Shown: in pieces, positions 8,399-15,539 of the stretch
How the letters are laid out: the number at the start of each line of letters is the position of its first letter
Position numbering within the stretch: the first letter of the stretch is position 1
Assembly (NCBI GenBank): GCA_964588705.1
Contig: CAZPQV010000039.1
Span: forward strand, 1-21,029
Reading direction: 5' to 3'
Length of the DNA stretch: 21,029 bases
From: CAZPQV01 sp964588705
GTDB taxonomy: Bacteria; Bacteroidota; Bacteroidia; Flavobacteriales; Weeksellaceae
The notes under the pieces: model-generated
What the model was told of the DNA's origin: nothing
The model's input: only the letters and a program-made list of their open reading frames with translations
The model's database searches: none
Translations under genes and position numbers: made by a program

Positions 8399-8430
8399 AA
8401 TTATTGATATGTTAGGATTAAATTATTGAT
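8399..8430. repeat. Paired 10-bp direct repeats upstream of dnaB
   Basis: AATTATTGAT occurs at 8399-8408 and again at 8421-8430, a 22-bp period (about two helical turns), 37-68 bp upstream of the dnaB -7 box. Same-face spacing is what a regulator-binding site would show; no protein is assignable. Confidence 0.45.
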
Positions 8431-8490
8431 TTTCAGTATCTAATGCTGTTAATAAGTCTTTGTTCGACGGGATGAAACAGTAAGTGAACT

Positions 8491-8601
8491 CTTAGCCCGG
8501 ATTGACTCTTTAATTGTTATTGAATTGATAGAATCGTCGAAACTCCTTCGTCGTTTTGAAACGGAAATCCTCAGGTATCGGAGATTGCAGTGGAAAGCCG
8601 G
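8491..8601 (+). ncRNA. Putative Flavobacteria repeated structured element (Flavo-1-like)
   Basis: The block is framed by CTTAGCCCGGATTG (8491-8504) and GCAGTGGAAAGCCGG (8587-8601). I remember similar AGCCC...GAT / GTGGAAAGC framing from dispersed elements in Flavobacteria genomes, and it may correspond to the Rfam Flavo-1 motif. This assignment is from memory and unverified. Inside are short hairpin arms such as CGTTT/AAACG around 8553-8564 and an imperfect CGTCGAA/TTCGTCG pair near 8536-8554. No open frame here resembles a protein; a 62-codon frame crossing into the MFS gene is a shadow. It lies in the 283-bp non-coding gap between dnaB and the MFS gene. Orientation is only a guess. Confidence 0.4.
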
Positions 8602-8645
8602 TGTGAAATATCCTACGAAGGCATAAATGTGCTGTTCTCAAAAAA

Positions 8646-9887
8646 TCAATACTCCATTTTACGTAGTTTCGGGAATTTTTTCGCCACGAAAAGCGCAATG
8701 AACAGCGTCATGCTTCCACCAAAAATCACGGAACGAACCACGCCTAATAGTTTTGCAGCAACACCGCTCTCAAATTGCCCAAGTTCGTTGCTCGACATAA
8801 TGAAAATTGAATTCACACTCAACACTCTTCCGCGGATGTGTTCCGGAGTTTTTAACTGAACAATAGTTCCCCGGATAACGACAGAAATTCCATCCAAAAT
8901 TCCGCTTAAATCCAGGAAGAGGAACCACAGCCAGTACCATTTTGAAAGTCCGAAACCAATAATGCAGATTCCGAATCCGGCAACGGCAACCAAAAGTATT
9001 TTTCCCTGATTTTTGCGAAGCGGAACGAAGCTTAAAGTAATGATAATGAGCGCTGCGCCGATGTCTGCAGCTGCATTGAGGAAGCCAAATCCCTGTGAAC
9101 CGACTTTTAAAATATCTCTTGCAAAAACCGGAATCATTGCAACGGCACCACCAAATAAAACGGCAAACATATCGAGCATCAGTGCGCCGAGAATTTCCTT
9201 GGTTTTGTAAATATAATCGATGCCTTCCTTCATGCTTTCGATGATTTTCATCTTTTTTCCGGCATTTTCAGAGAAATGTTTGTTGATGAACAAGAAGAAT
9301 ACTGAAGCAAAAACCAACAGTCCAACGATGATAAACAGCGTTCCTGCGATATCAAACCAGTGAATGAAAAATCCGCCCAATGCATGACCGCAAACCGATG
9401 CCGTGAGGAAAGTCGCTTGATTGACGGTGATGGCTGAAGCCAGCCTTTCGGTGCCCACAACTTTCGGAATCATGGATGGCACTAATGGTCCGATGAATGC
9501 CCTGCAAATTCCGGTAAAGAATATTGTTCCGTAGATGAAATAGGTAACTTCTTTGTTGCTGAAATGATGAATGTCTTTTTCGTAAAATGCCAGGAGCGCA
9601 AGAAAACCAATCAGAACGACATAGCAGTAATTCATGATTAAAAGCAATCGTTTCTTCTCGGTATTATCTATCACGTGACCTGCATAGAGTGCCGAACTTA
9701 CGGCAGGAATGACTTCGGAAAGACCGATTAATCCAATCGCAAAAGGATCGTTGGTAAGTTGATAAATCCACCAGCCCAGCAATGTTGCCAACATTCTGAA
9801 TGCCAGAATGAGCGAGAATCTTCCCATCATCAGATTTCTGAATTCGGGGATTTTTAAAGTTTGCAAGGGTTGGGCAGAAACTACCAT
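8646..9887 (-). CDS. MFS transporter, EntS-like (MFS_3/DHA3 type)
   Basis: The 413-residue polytopic inner-membrane protein has about 12 hydrophobic segments. The N-terminal LKIPEFRNLMMGRFSLILAF (11-30) is the typical opening of the MFS_3/EntS-like exporters. The loop between helices 2 and 3 carries a motif A variant, YAGHVIDNTEKKRLLL (68-83), and the second half has a matching charged loop near VPLRKNQGK. Relatives export siderophores, macrolides or other amphiphiles by proton antiport; the cargo cannot be deduced. ATG at 9887 lies 21 bp after the GH3 stop with no promoter between, so the two are probably one operon and the cargo may be the GH3 product (inference). The stop is followed by a short T-rich stretch, then a non-coding spacer. 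Confidence 0.85.
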   Translation of the reverse strand: MVVSAQPLQTLKIPEFRNLMMGRFSLILAFRMLATLLGWWIYQLTNDPFAIGLIGLSEVIPAVSSALYAGHVIDNTEKKRLLLIMNYCYVVLIGFLALLAFYEKDIHHFSNKEVTYFIYGTIFFTGICRAFIGPLVPSMIPKVVGTERLASAITVNQATFLTASVCGHALGGFFIHWFDIAGTLFIIVGLLVFASVFFLFINKHFSENAGKKMKIIESMKEGIDYIYKTKEILGALMLDMFAVLFGGAVAMIPVFARDILKVGSQGFGFLNAAADIGAALIIITLSFVPLRKNQGKILLVAVAGFGICIIGFGLSKWYWLWFLFLDLSGILDGISVVIRGTIVQLKTPEHIRGRVLSVNSIFIMSSNELGQFESGVAAKLLGVVRSVIFGGSMTLFIALFVAKKFPKLRKMEY

Positions 9888-9908
9888 TTACAAAAAGCAG
9901 CAGTTTGA

Positions 9909-11408
9909 TTAAATTTTTAATTTTTCAAGGAAATCTCCAATCTTTCGGTCATTTGCCAATCTCGGAATTTTGTTTTGTCCGCCCAGTTTTCCTTCAGATT
10001 TTGCGTATTCGTGGAACGAATTTTTTTGCAGTTTCGTAATCACCAATGGTTGCAAAACATTTCCGGAAATCAGGTCATTATAATAGGTATTTCTTGAGCG
10101 CATTTCCTCATCCAAATTTTTTCTGAAAGCTTCCAAATCAGCAGGTTCTTTTTCAAATTCGATCAACCATTCGTGGTAGGGCAGGCCTTCCGCAGGATTC
10201 ACCTGTGGCGCCAAATGAAACTCGGTAATCTGCGCAGGATATTTCTCAACCGTGGTTTTCATGGCTTCTTCAACTTCAAAAGCAATCACGTGCTCTCCGA
10301 ATGCCGAAGTAAAATGTTTTGTTCTGCCCGAAACCAAGATTCTGTGAGGATATTTAGAAATAAATCTCACCACATCTCCAATGGAATACGACCAAAGCCC
10401 GGAATTCGTTGTCAGAATCAGTGCGTAATCTTTATTAAGCTCTACGTCTTTTAAAGTTAATCGGGGCGCATCCGGTTTTCCATACTGATCTAAAGGAATA
10501 AATTCATAAAAAATTCCATGATTGGTTAAAAGCAGCAAACCTTCTTTGGTATAGTCGTCCTGAAATGCAAAAAAGCCTTCACTCGCCGGAAAAGTCTGAA
10601 CGGTATCCACAGGTTTTCCAAGAAGTTCATTCATTTTTTCACGGTATGGCTCGAAGTTGACGCCGCCGGTAATAATCAGTTGTAGATTTGGAAATAACTG
10701 CGTGATTTTTTTGCCGTTTCTTTCAATCAGTTTTTCGAAATACATGATCAGCCAAGGTGGAATTCCGGAGATCAGCGTCATGTTTTCCTTTTCAGTTTCT
10801 TTTACAATTTCGTCCACTTTGGTTTCCCAATCTTCGATGAGGTTGGTTTGAAGGCTTGGCAAGCGGTTTTTCTGCAAATATTTTGGGATATGATGCGCCA
10901 CAATCCCCGAAAGACGGCCAGTCTTTATGCCGTAAACTTCCTCAAGTTCCGGACTTCCCTGCAGGAAAATCATTTTTCCGTTCACGAAATCGGCATTGTT
11001 TTTCTGCGCGATGTAATGAAAAATAGCACTTTGCGCCGCTGCAATCTGATACGGCATTCCCTCTTTAGAAATCGGAATGTATTTGGATCCGGAAGTGGTG
11101 CCCGAAGTTTTGGCAAAATATTCGGGAGTGTCTGTCCAAAGGATGTTTCGCTGCCCCTTTTTTACCTTTTCAATATAGGGTTTCAAACCTTCGTAGTCTC
11201 TTACCGGAACACGGTTTTGATAATCCTCAACAGATTTTATTTTCTCGAACTGGTGTTCGCGGCCAAAGAGTGTTTTTTCAGCAGTTTTCGTCAGCGCAAG
11301 TAAAAGTTGCTCCTGATTTTCAGCTGCATTCTGCTTATAATTTTCGCAGTTTCGGACGTGTTTTTTTGCCCAAATTTTTGCTGCGGTTTTCTTGATGAAG
11401 TTTAACAT
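9909..11408 (-). CDS. GH3-family acyl-adenylating enzyme (auxin-responsive-promoter family)
   Basis: This 499-residue protein matches the GH3 branch of the ANL adenylating superfamily. The ATP-binding motif I is YFAKTSGTTSGSKYIP (97-112). Motif II is TFPASEGFFAFQ (272-283). Motif III is WSYSIGDVVRF (339-349). VSGRTKHFTSAFGEHV (359-374) is the hinge and C-terminal domain entry, and the final LGGQNKIPRL is typical of the family end. Plant GH3 enzymes join jasmonate, auxin or benzoate to amino acids via an acyl-adenylate. Bacterial members keep the motifs but their substrates are generally unknown, so only acyl-acid amido synthetase chemistry is inferred. The protein is soluble. ATG at 11408 is preceded by a -7 box 4 nt upstream, and the MFS exporter follows. 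Confidence 0.9.
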   Translation of the reverse strand: MLNFIKKTAAKIWAKKHVRNCENYKQNAAENQEQLLLALTKTAEKTLFGREHQFEKIKSVEDYQNRVPVRDYEGLKPYIEKVKKGQRNILWTDTPEYFAKTSGTTSGSKYIPISKEGMPYQIAAAQSAIFHYIAQKNNADFVNGKMIFLQGSPELEEVYGIKTGRLSGIVAHHIPKYLQKNRLPSLQTNLIEDWETKVDEIVKETEKENMTLISGIPPWLIMYFEKLIERNGKKITQLFPNLQLIITGGVNFEPYREKMNELLGKPVDTVQTFPASEGFFAFQDDYTKEGLLLLTNHGIFYEFIPLDQYGKPDAPRLTLKDVELNKDYALILTTNSGLWSYSIGDVVRFISKYPHRILVSGRTKHFTSAFGEHVIAFEVEEAMKTTVEKYPAQITEFHLAPQVNPAEGLPYHEWLIEFEKEPADLEAFRKNLDEEMRSRNTYYNDLISGNVLQPLVITKLQKNSFHEYAKSEGKLGGQNKIPRLANDRKIGDFLEKLKI

Positions 11409-11412
11409 GAAG

Positions 11413-11420
11413 CAAATTTA
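11413..11420 (-). promoter_or_regulatory. -7 box of the GH3-MFS operon
   Basis: TAAATTTG on the minus strand, 4 nt before the GH3 ATG. A candidate -33 TTTG (11436-11439) falls 15 nt upstream within the adjoining terminator hairpin. Confidence 0.5.
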
Positions 11421-11451
11421 AAAAATAACTGCTTCCAAAAAGTGGAAGCAG
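11421..11451 (-). terminator. Intrinsic terminator of the lipoprotein gene
   Basis: On the minus strand a perfect 9-bp stem, CTGCTTCCA (11451-11443) with TGGAAGCAG (11437-11429), closes a 5-nt loop and is followed by TTATTTTT. It lies 23 nt after the lipoprotein stop. This is the clearest terminator in the window and it abuts the GH3 promoter. Confidence 0.8.
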
Positions 11452-11474
11452 CTATAAATTGAAGTTATAAAAGA

Positions 11475-11867
11475 TTATCGGGTTGCATTGGCGGTCCAAA
11501 TTTTTCCGTCTTTTGTGTAAAACATTTCAAGTTTGTTGTTATCAATTCTAATATATGACGTTGCAGTTGAGCCAATCATCACTAATGAATTGTCTCCTTT
11601 TTTCTCAAATTCAATTCCATTTAATGCCGGAATACTGTTCGAAAAAGTAAAATTATACTTCGTTCCGCTCGCAATTTTAGTGACGAAAACACTTCCGGCG
11701 TCTACGCTGATATTGGTGTTCAAACCATCACGATAAGACACTTTTCCTTTATAGGTTCCTGCAAAAAAATCGTTGTCGGCCGGGTCGTCGTCCCTGCTAC
11801 AGGAAGTTAAACTTACCAATGAGAAAAAGATAAGCAATGCTCCAAGGTACTTTAATAAATTTTTCAT
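11475..11867 (-). CDS. Small lipoprotein, probably surface-exposed, function unknown
   Basis: From ATG 11867 the protein has 130 residues. MKNLLKYLGALLIFFSLVSL is a lipoprotein signal peptide with lipobox LTSC (20-23), so Cys23 would be acylated. The residues after Cys (S-R-D-D-D-P) resemble the acidic lipoprotein export signal that sends Bacteroidetes lipoproteins to the cell surface. The mature part of about 108 residues is beta-rich (GTYKGKVSYRDG, YNFTFSNSIP, YIRIDNNKLEMFYTKDGKIW), suggesting a small barrel or lipocalin-like fold. I do not recognise the family. A start 13 codons upstream (11906) would spoil the signal peptide. It is transcribed alone, ending in the terminator at 11421-11451. 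No convincing promoter was found. Confidence 0.8.
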   Translation of the reverse strand: MKNLLKYLGALLIFFSLVSLTSCSRDDDPADNDFFAGTYKGKVSYRDGLNTNISVDAGSVFVTKIASGTKYNFTFSNSIPALNGIEFEKKGDNSLVMIGSTATSYIRIDNNKLEMFYTKDGKIWTANATR

Positions 11868-11994
11868 AATTCTAAATTTTAATGTGATTTTACTGGTAAC
11901 AAACATTCAATCATCATGCCGCATAACGATAAGATTATTTTTTGTGAAAGTTTTAACACGCTCCGGTTTCAAGATTATAAAAATTAAAAAAATG

Positions 11995-12002
11995 TAAATT
12001 TG
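11995..12002 (+). promoter_or_regulatory. -7 box of mfd
   Basis: TAAATTTG fits TAnnTTTG and lies 106 nt before the mfd ATG. An exact -33 TTTG is missing (TTTC appears in its place, 24 nt upstream). It predicts a leader of about 100 nt containing two hairpins. Confidence 0.5.
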
Positions 12003-12012
12003 CACCTCAGAA

Positions 12013-12037
12013 CGGTTTCGGGAAACTCCCAAAACCG
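12013..12037 (+). promoter_or_regulatory. Hairpin in the mfd leader
   Basis: CGGTTT (12013-12018) plus GGGA (12020-12023) pair with TCCC (12027-12030) plus AAACCG (12032-12037), with one C-A mismatch and a 3-nt loop. It starts about ten nucleotides after the -7 box, so it would sit at the very 5' end of the mfd mRNA. No T-tract follows; a stabilising or regulatory 5' hairpin is possible. Confidence 0.55.
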
Positions 12038-12074
12038 CATTTCTGTTTGTAATTAAAAATTAAACCTTGGAAGT

Positions 12075-12106
12075 CCCTCTCCTTAGGAGAGGGATTTAGG
12101 GAGAGG
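12075..12106 (+). repeat. REP-like palindrome touching the mfd start codon
   Basis: CCCTCTCC (12075-12082) and GGAGAGGG (12086-12093) form a perfect 8-bp stem with a TTA loop. A second copy of the right arm, GGAGAGG at 12100-12106, could pair instead with CCTCTCC (12076-12082) and would then hide the bases next to the ATG at 12109. Similar CCCTCTCC/GGAGAGGG elements are, as I recall, dispersed in Bacteroidetes genomes; this is unverified. Confidence 0.6.
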
Positions 12107-12108
12107 CT

Positions 12109-15100
12109 ATGCAGTTAAAAACCATCAACGAAACCCTGCTACCCGAACTTCTGAAAAAGAATTTCGGCCAGGAAATATTTATTCAACTCGAACAGAATCA
12201 GAGTGTTTCGGTAAAAGGAGCGGCAGGTTCGGCACCGTCTGTTTTTGTGGCAGAACTTTTTTTGATTCAGAAAAAAATAATTCTTTTTCTTTTAAATGAT
12301 AAGGAGGAAGGATTGTACGCCACTTCAGAACTGGAGGAATTGTTAGGAAAGGAACAGGTGTTGTATTTTCCGCCGTCGCATCTCGAACCGTATCAGATTG
12401 AGAAAGTTCAGAATGCCAATTTGGTCTTGAGAACCGAAGTTTTGAACCGTCTGAATTCTGAAAACAAACCGAAGGTAATCGTTGCGCCATTTGCGGCTTT
12501 GAGTGAAAAGGTGCTGAAAAAGGAAGATTTCAAGGCGATTTCGCACACCATAAAAGTGGGCGATTCTCTGGATTTTGATTTTGTAGAAGAGCTTCTGACC
12601 AGTTATCAGTTCAACCAGTCCGATTTTGTTTCCGAACCCGGAGAATTCTCTGTTCGGGGCGGAATTGTGGATGTTTTCTCGTACTCCAACGAAGAGCCGT
12701 ACCGAATTACTTTTTTCGGAAGTGAAGTGGAAAGCATCAAGACGTTTGATATTGAAACCCAGCTTTCAAAGGAAAAAATCAAGCAGTTTCAGTTGGTTTC
12801 GAATATGAATTTTTCGGTTTCCGGAAGCAAAGTTCCGTTTTTCGATCTCCTGAAGCACGACAGCATCATTGTTTCAAAAAATGCATATTTGGGCGAGAAG
12901 AAAATCCATGAATTCTACGAAAAGGCGGAAATCAGTTTTGAAAAACTCAGTAAAGATCTGAAGCATCAAACGCCTGATGAACTGTTTATTTCTCAAGAAA
13001 CGCTCTCAGAAAACCTGAATAGATTTAAACTGATTGATTTTACGGCTCAACAACTCAACAACTCAACGGTTTTACAACTCAACCAAACCCAGCAACCTTC
13101 TTTTCATAAAAACTTTGAACTTCTTGCCGAAGATTTAAAAAACAAAAATGCGGACGGTTACGAAACCTGGATTTCTTTTTCCACTGAGAAACAGAAGGAA
13201 CGATTGGAAAGTATTCTGGAAGAGCTTAATCATGAAGTGGCTTTTAAATCGTTCAAATCAGAATTGCATGAGGGGTTTGTCGATCCTCAACTAAAAATTT
13301 CGGTGTACACGGATCATCAGATTTTTGACCGTTACCAAAGGTTTCATGCAAAGAATTCTTTTGCTAAATCGGAACAATTGACACTGAAAGATTTAATGTC
13401 GTTGAAAATCGGCGATTACATCACGCACATCGACCACGGCATCGGAAAATTCATGGGTTTGGTGAAGGTAAACAACAGCGGGAAAGTGCAGGAATGTTTC
13501 AAACTGGTGTATAAAAATCAGGATTTGCTGTATGTTTCGATTCATTCGCTGCACAAAATTTCAAAATATAACGGTCCGGACGGAAGGGAAATCGTGCTTT
13601 CAAAACTCGGTTCACCTGCCTGGAAATCGTTGAAACAGAAAACCAAAGCAAAAGTAAAACAGATTGCTTTCGACCTGATCAAACTCTACGCAGAACGGAA
13701 AACAGCCAAAGGATTTGCCTTCACGCCCGATTCTTACCTACAAAACGAGTTGGAAGCCAGTTTCATTTACGAAGATACTCCCGATCAGGAAAAGGCGACT
13801 TTCGATGTAAAAAAAGATATGGAAGCGCAAACTGTGATGGATCGATTGGTTTGCGGTGATGTTGGTTTCGGGAAAACGGAGGTCGCGATTCGTGCGGCGT
13901 TTAAAGCAGCAACCGACGGAAAACAAGTGGCGGTTTTGGTTCCGACTACGATTTTGGCGTTTCAGCATTATCGTTCATTCAAGGAACGACTGAAAGATTT
14001 TCCGGTGAATGTGTCTTATCTCAACCGTTTCCGTTCTGCAAAACAGAAATCTGAGGTTAAAGAAGGTTTGAAAAACGGGAAACTTGACATTGTCATCGGA
14101 ACACATCAATTGGTTGGAAAAGATATTGAGTTCAAAGATTTGGGACTTTTAATCATCGATGAAGAACACAAATTCGGGGTGAACGTAAAAGATAAACTCA
14201 AAACTTTAAAAAATAATATCGATACGCTCACGCTTACGGCAACGCCAATTCCGAGGACATTGCAGTTTTCGCTGATGGCGGCGAGAGATTTATCGGTGAT
14301 TAAAACGCCTCCGCCAAACCGACAGCCTGTTGATACGCAGGTGATTGGTTTTAATGAAGAAATCATCCGCGATGCCGTGGCTTACGAACTTCAGCGAGAT
14401 GGACAGGTATATTTCATCAACAACAGAATTGAAAATCTGAAAGATATTGCCGGACTGATTCAGCGATTGGTGCCAGATGCACGGGTAATTACCGGTCACG
14501 GACAAATGGAAGGGAAGCAGCTCGAACAGAATGTGCTGGATTTTATGGAAGGGAAATATGACGTGTTGGTGTCAACCACCATTGTAGAATCAGGCGTTGA
14601 CGTGCCGAACGCCAACACGATTTTCATCAACGATGCGCAAAAATTTGGAATGGTTGATCTGCACCAAATGTGCGGCAGAGTAGGGCGAAGCAACCGGAAA
14701 GCCTTCTGTTACCTGATTACACCGCCTTATGATATGATGACTTCCGATGCGCGAAAACGTCTGGAAGCGATTGAGCAGTTTTCGGATTTGGGAAGTGGTT
14801 TTCAGATTGCGATGAAGGACCTGGAAATTCGTGGTGCAGGCGATTTGTTGGGTGCGGAACAAAGCGGTTTCATTAATGAAATGGGTTTTGAAACCTATCA
14901 GAAAATCATGCAAGAAGCGTTGGAAGAACTTCAGAATGATGAAGAATTCGAAAATCTTTTTGACAACGAAGAAGAACGGAAAAAACTCATCAACACGACC
15001 AAAGACGTGAATATCGATACCGATATGGAACTGATGCTGCCGGATTTCTATGTTCAGAGTACGGAAGAGCGGCTAACGCTGTATCAGAAACTGGCGGAAA

Positions 15101-15465
15101 TTCCGAGCAAAGCCGAACTTCAGAAATTTGAATCTGAACTGATTGACCGTTTCGGAAACCTGCCAACCGAAGCCAAAAATCTTTTGAAATCTGTAGAATT
15201 AAAATGGCTTGCCTCCGACATCGGTTTTGAGAAAATTGTGGTGAAGAACGGAATTTTCCTCGGATATTTTCCGTCCAATCCGCAGGATAAATTTTATTCA
15301 AGCGAGAAATTCAGACATATTATCACTTATCTCACATCCAATCCTGCAGAAGCAACGCTGAAAGAAAAACATTCCAAAGACGGCAATCAACTGATGATGC
15401 GCAAAGAAAATGTGAAAAATGTGGATGAGGTGACGGATGTGCTGGAGAGGATTTTGGGAAAATAA
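12109..15465 (+). CDS. mfd: Transcription-repair coupling factor Mfd
   Basis: The 1118-residue ATPase dislodges RNA polymerase stalled at DNA damage and recruits UvrA. Order of parts: a UvrB-like N-terminal region (about 1-320) with GEFSVRGGIVDVFS; a low-complexity linker (about 313-326); the RNA-polymerase-interacting CarD-like domain (about 428-490) with IGDYITHIDHGIGKFMGL; the translocase with Walker A GDVGFGKT (583-590), DEEH box (684-687) and TATPIPRTLQFSL; and a C-terminal D7 region with LPDFYVQSTEERLTLYQKLAE. HQMCGRVGRSNRKAFCYL and DLEIRGAGDLLGAEQSG are family signatures. Length matches E. coli Mfd (1148). ATG at 12109 has no normal ribosome-binding site, only purine-rich GGGAGAGG 2 nt upstream. 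It is the first gene of the window's only plus-strand block. Confidence 0.97.
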   Translation: MQLKTINETLLPELLKKNFGQEIFIQLEQNQSVSVKGAAGSAPSVFVAELFLIQKKIILFLLNDKEEGLYATSELEELLGKEQVLYFPPSHLEPYQIEKVQNANLVLRTEVLNRLNSENKPKVIVAPFAALSEKVLKKEDFKAISHTIKVGDSLDFDFVEELLTSYQFNQSDFVSEPGEFSVRGGIVDVFSYSNEEPYRITFFGSEVESIKTFDIETQLSKEKIKQFQLVSNMNFSVSGSKVPFFDLLKHDSIIVSKNAYLGEKKIHEFYEKAEISFEKLSKDLKHQTPDELFISQETLSENLNRFKLIDFTAQQLNNSTVLQLNQTQQPSFHKNFELLAEDLKNKNADGYETWISFSTEKQKERLESILEELNHEVAFKSFKSELHEGFVDPQLKISVYTDHQIFDRYQRFHAKNSFAKSEQLTLKDLMSLKIGDYITHIDHGIGKFMGLVKVNNSGKVQECFKLVYKNQDLLYVSIHSLHKISKYNGPDGREIVLSKLGSPAWKSLKQKTKAKVKQIAFDLIKLYAERKTAKGFAFTPDSYLQNELEASFIYEDTPDQEKATFDVKKDMEAQTVMDRLVCGDVGFGKTEVAIRAAFKAATDGKQVAVLVPTTILAFQHYRSFKERLKDFPVNVSYLNRFRSAKQKSEVKEGLKNGKLDIVIGTHQLVGKDIEFKDLGLLIIDEEHKFGVNVKDKLKTLKNNIDTLTLTATPIPRTLQFSLMAARDLSVIKTPPPNRQPVDTQVIGFNEEIIRDAVAYELQRDGQVYFINNRIENLKDIAGLIQRLVPDARVITGHGQMEGKQLEQNVLDFMEGKYDVLVSTTIVESGVDVPNANTIFINDAQKFGMVDLHQMCGRVGRSNRKAFCYLITPPYDMMTSDARKRLEAIEQFSDLGSGFQIAMKDLEIRGAGDLLGAEQSGFINEMGFETYQKIMQEALEELQNDEEFENLFDNEEERKKLINTTKDVNIDTDMELMLPDFYVQSTEERLTLYQKLAEIPSKAELQKFESELIDRFGNLPTEAKNLLKSVELKWLASDIGFEKIVVKNGIFLGYFPSNPQDKFYSSEKFRHIITYLTSNPAEATLKEKHSKDGNQLMMRKENVKNVDEVTDVLERILGK
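13046..13085. repeat. 8-bp tandem microrepeat inside mfd
   Basis: Units of CTCAACAA begin at 13046 and 13054, CTCAACGG at 13062, and after one diverged unit CTCAACCA at 13078, all in 8-bp phase. The array encodes the Q/N-rich piece AQQLNNSTVLQLNQTQQ between the UvrB-like and later domains of Mfd. Because the frame is kept, it appears tolerated as a linker. Confidence 0.7.
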
Positions 15466-15471
15466 TCTTTT

Positions 15472-15490
15472 AGTTTCCTAAATGGAAACT
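15472..15490 (+). terminator. Weak hairpin after mfd
   Basis: AGTTTCC (15472-15478) pairs perfectly with GGAAACT (15484-15490) over a 5-nt loop, 6 nt after the mfd stop. No T-run follows, so it is a poor terminator or an mRNA 3'-end stabiliser. Confidence 0.4.
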
Positions 15491-15528
15491 TGCTAAGTGA
15501 AAAGTTTTCGTTGAAATTGCCTCAACAA

Positions 15529-15536
15529 TAAATTTG
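15529..15536 (+). promoter_or_regulatory. -7 box of pth
   Basis: TAAATTTG ends 3 nt before the ATG at 15540. A TTG (15511-15513) lies 15 nt upstream of the box, slightly short for a -33 element. It favours the ATG over the TTG at 15534, which overlaps the box. Confidence 0.45.
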
Positions 15537-15539
15537 AAG

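Noticed and set aside
8363..8645. Insertion-sequence remnant between dnaB and the MFS gene
   Set aside because: No transposase fragment, target duplication or long terminal inverted repeats could be found; a dispersed structured repeat fits better.
8510..8698. 62-codon minus-strand frame across the end of the MFS gene and the spacer
   Set aside because: It overlaps the MFS coding end in another frame and reads through the repeated structured element; arginine-rich with no promoter, so a chance frame.
11868..11906. Upstream ATG (11906) for the lipoprotein
   Set aside because: It would place 13 residues before an ideal lipoprotein signal peptide; ATG 11867 is better.
15534..15539. TTG 15534 start for pth
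   Set aside because: It overlaps the TAAATTTG box; the ATG at 15540 two codons later is preferred.
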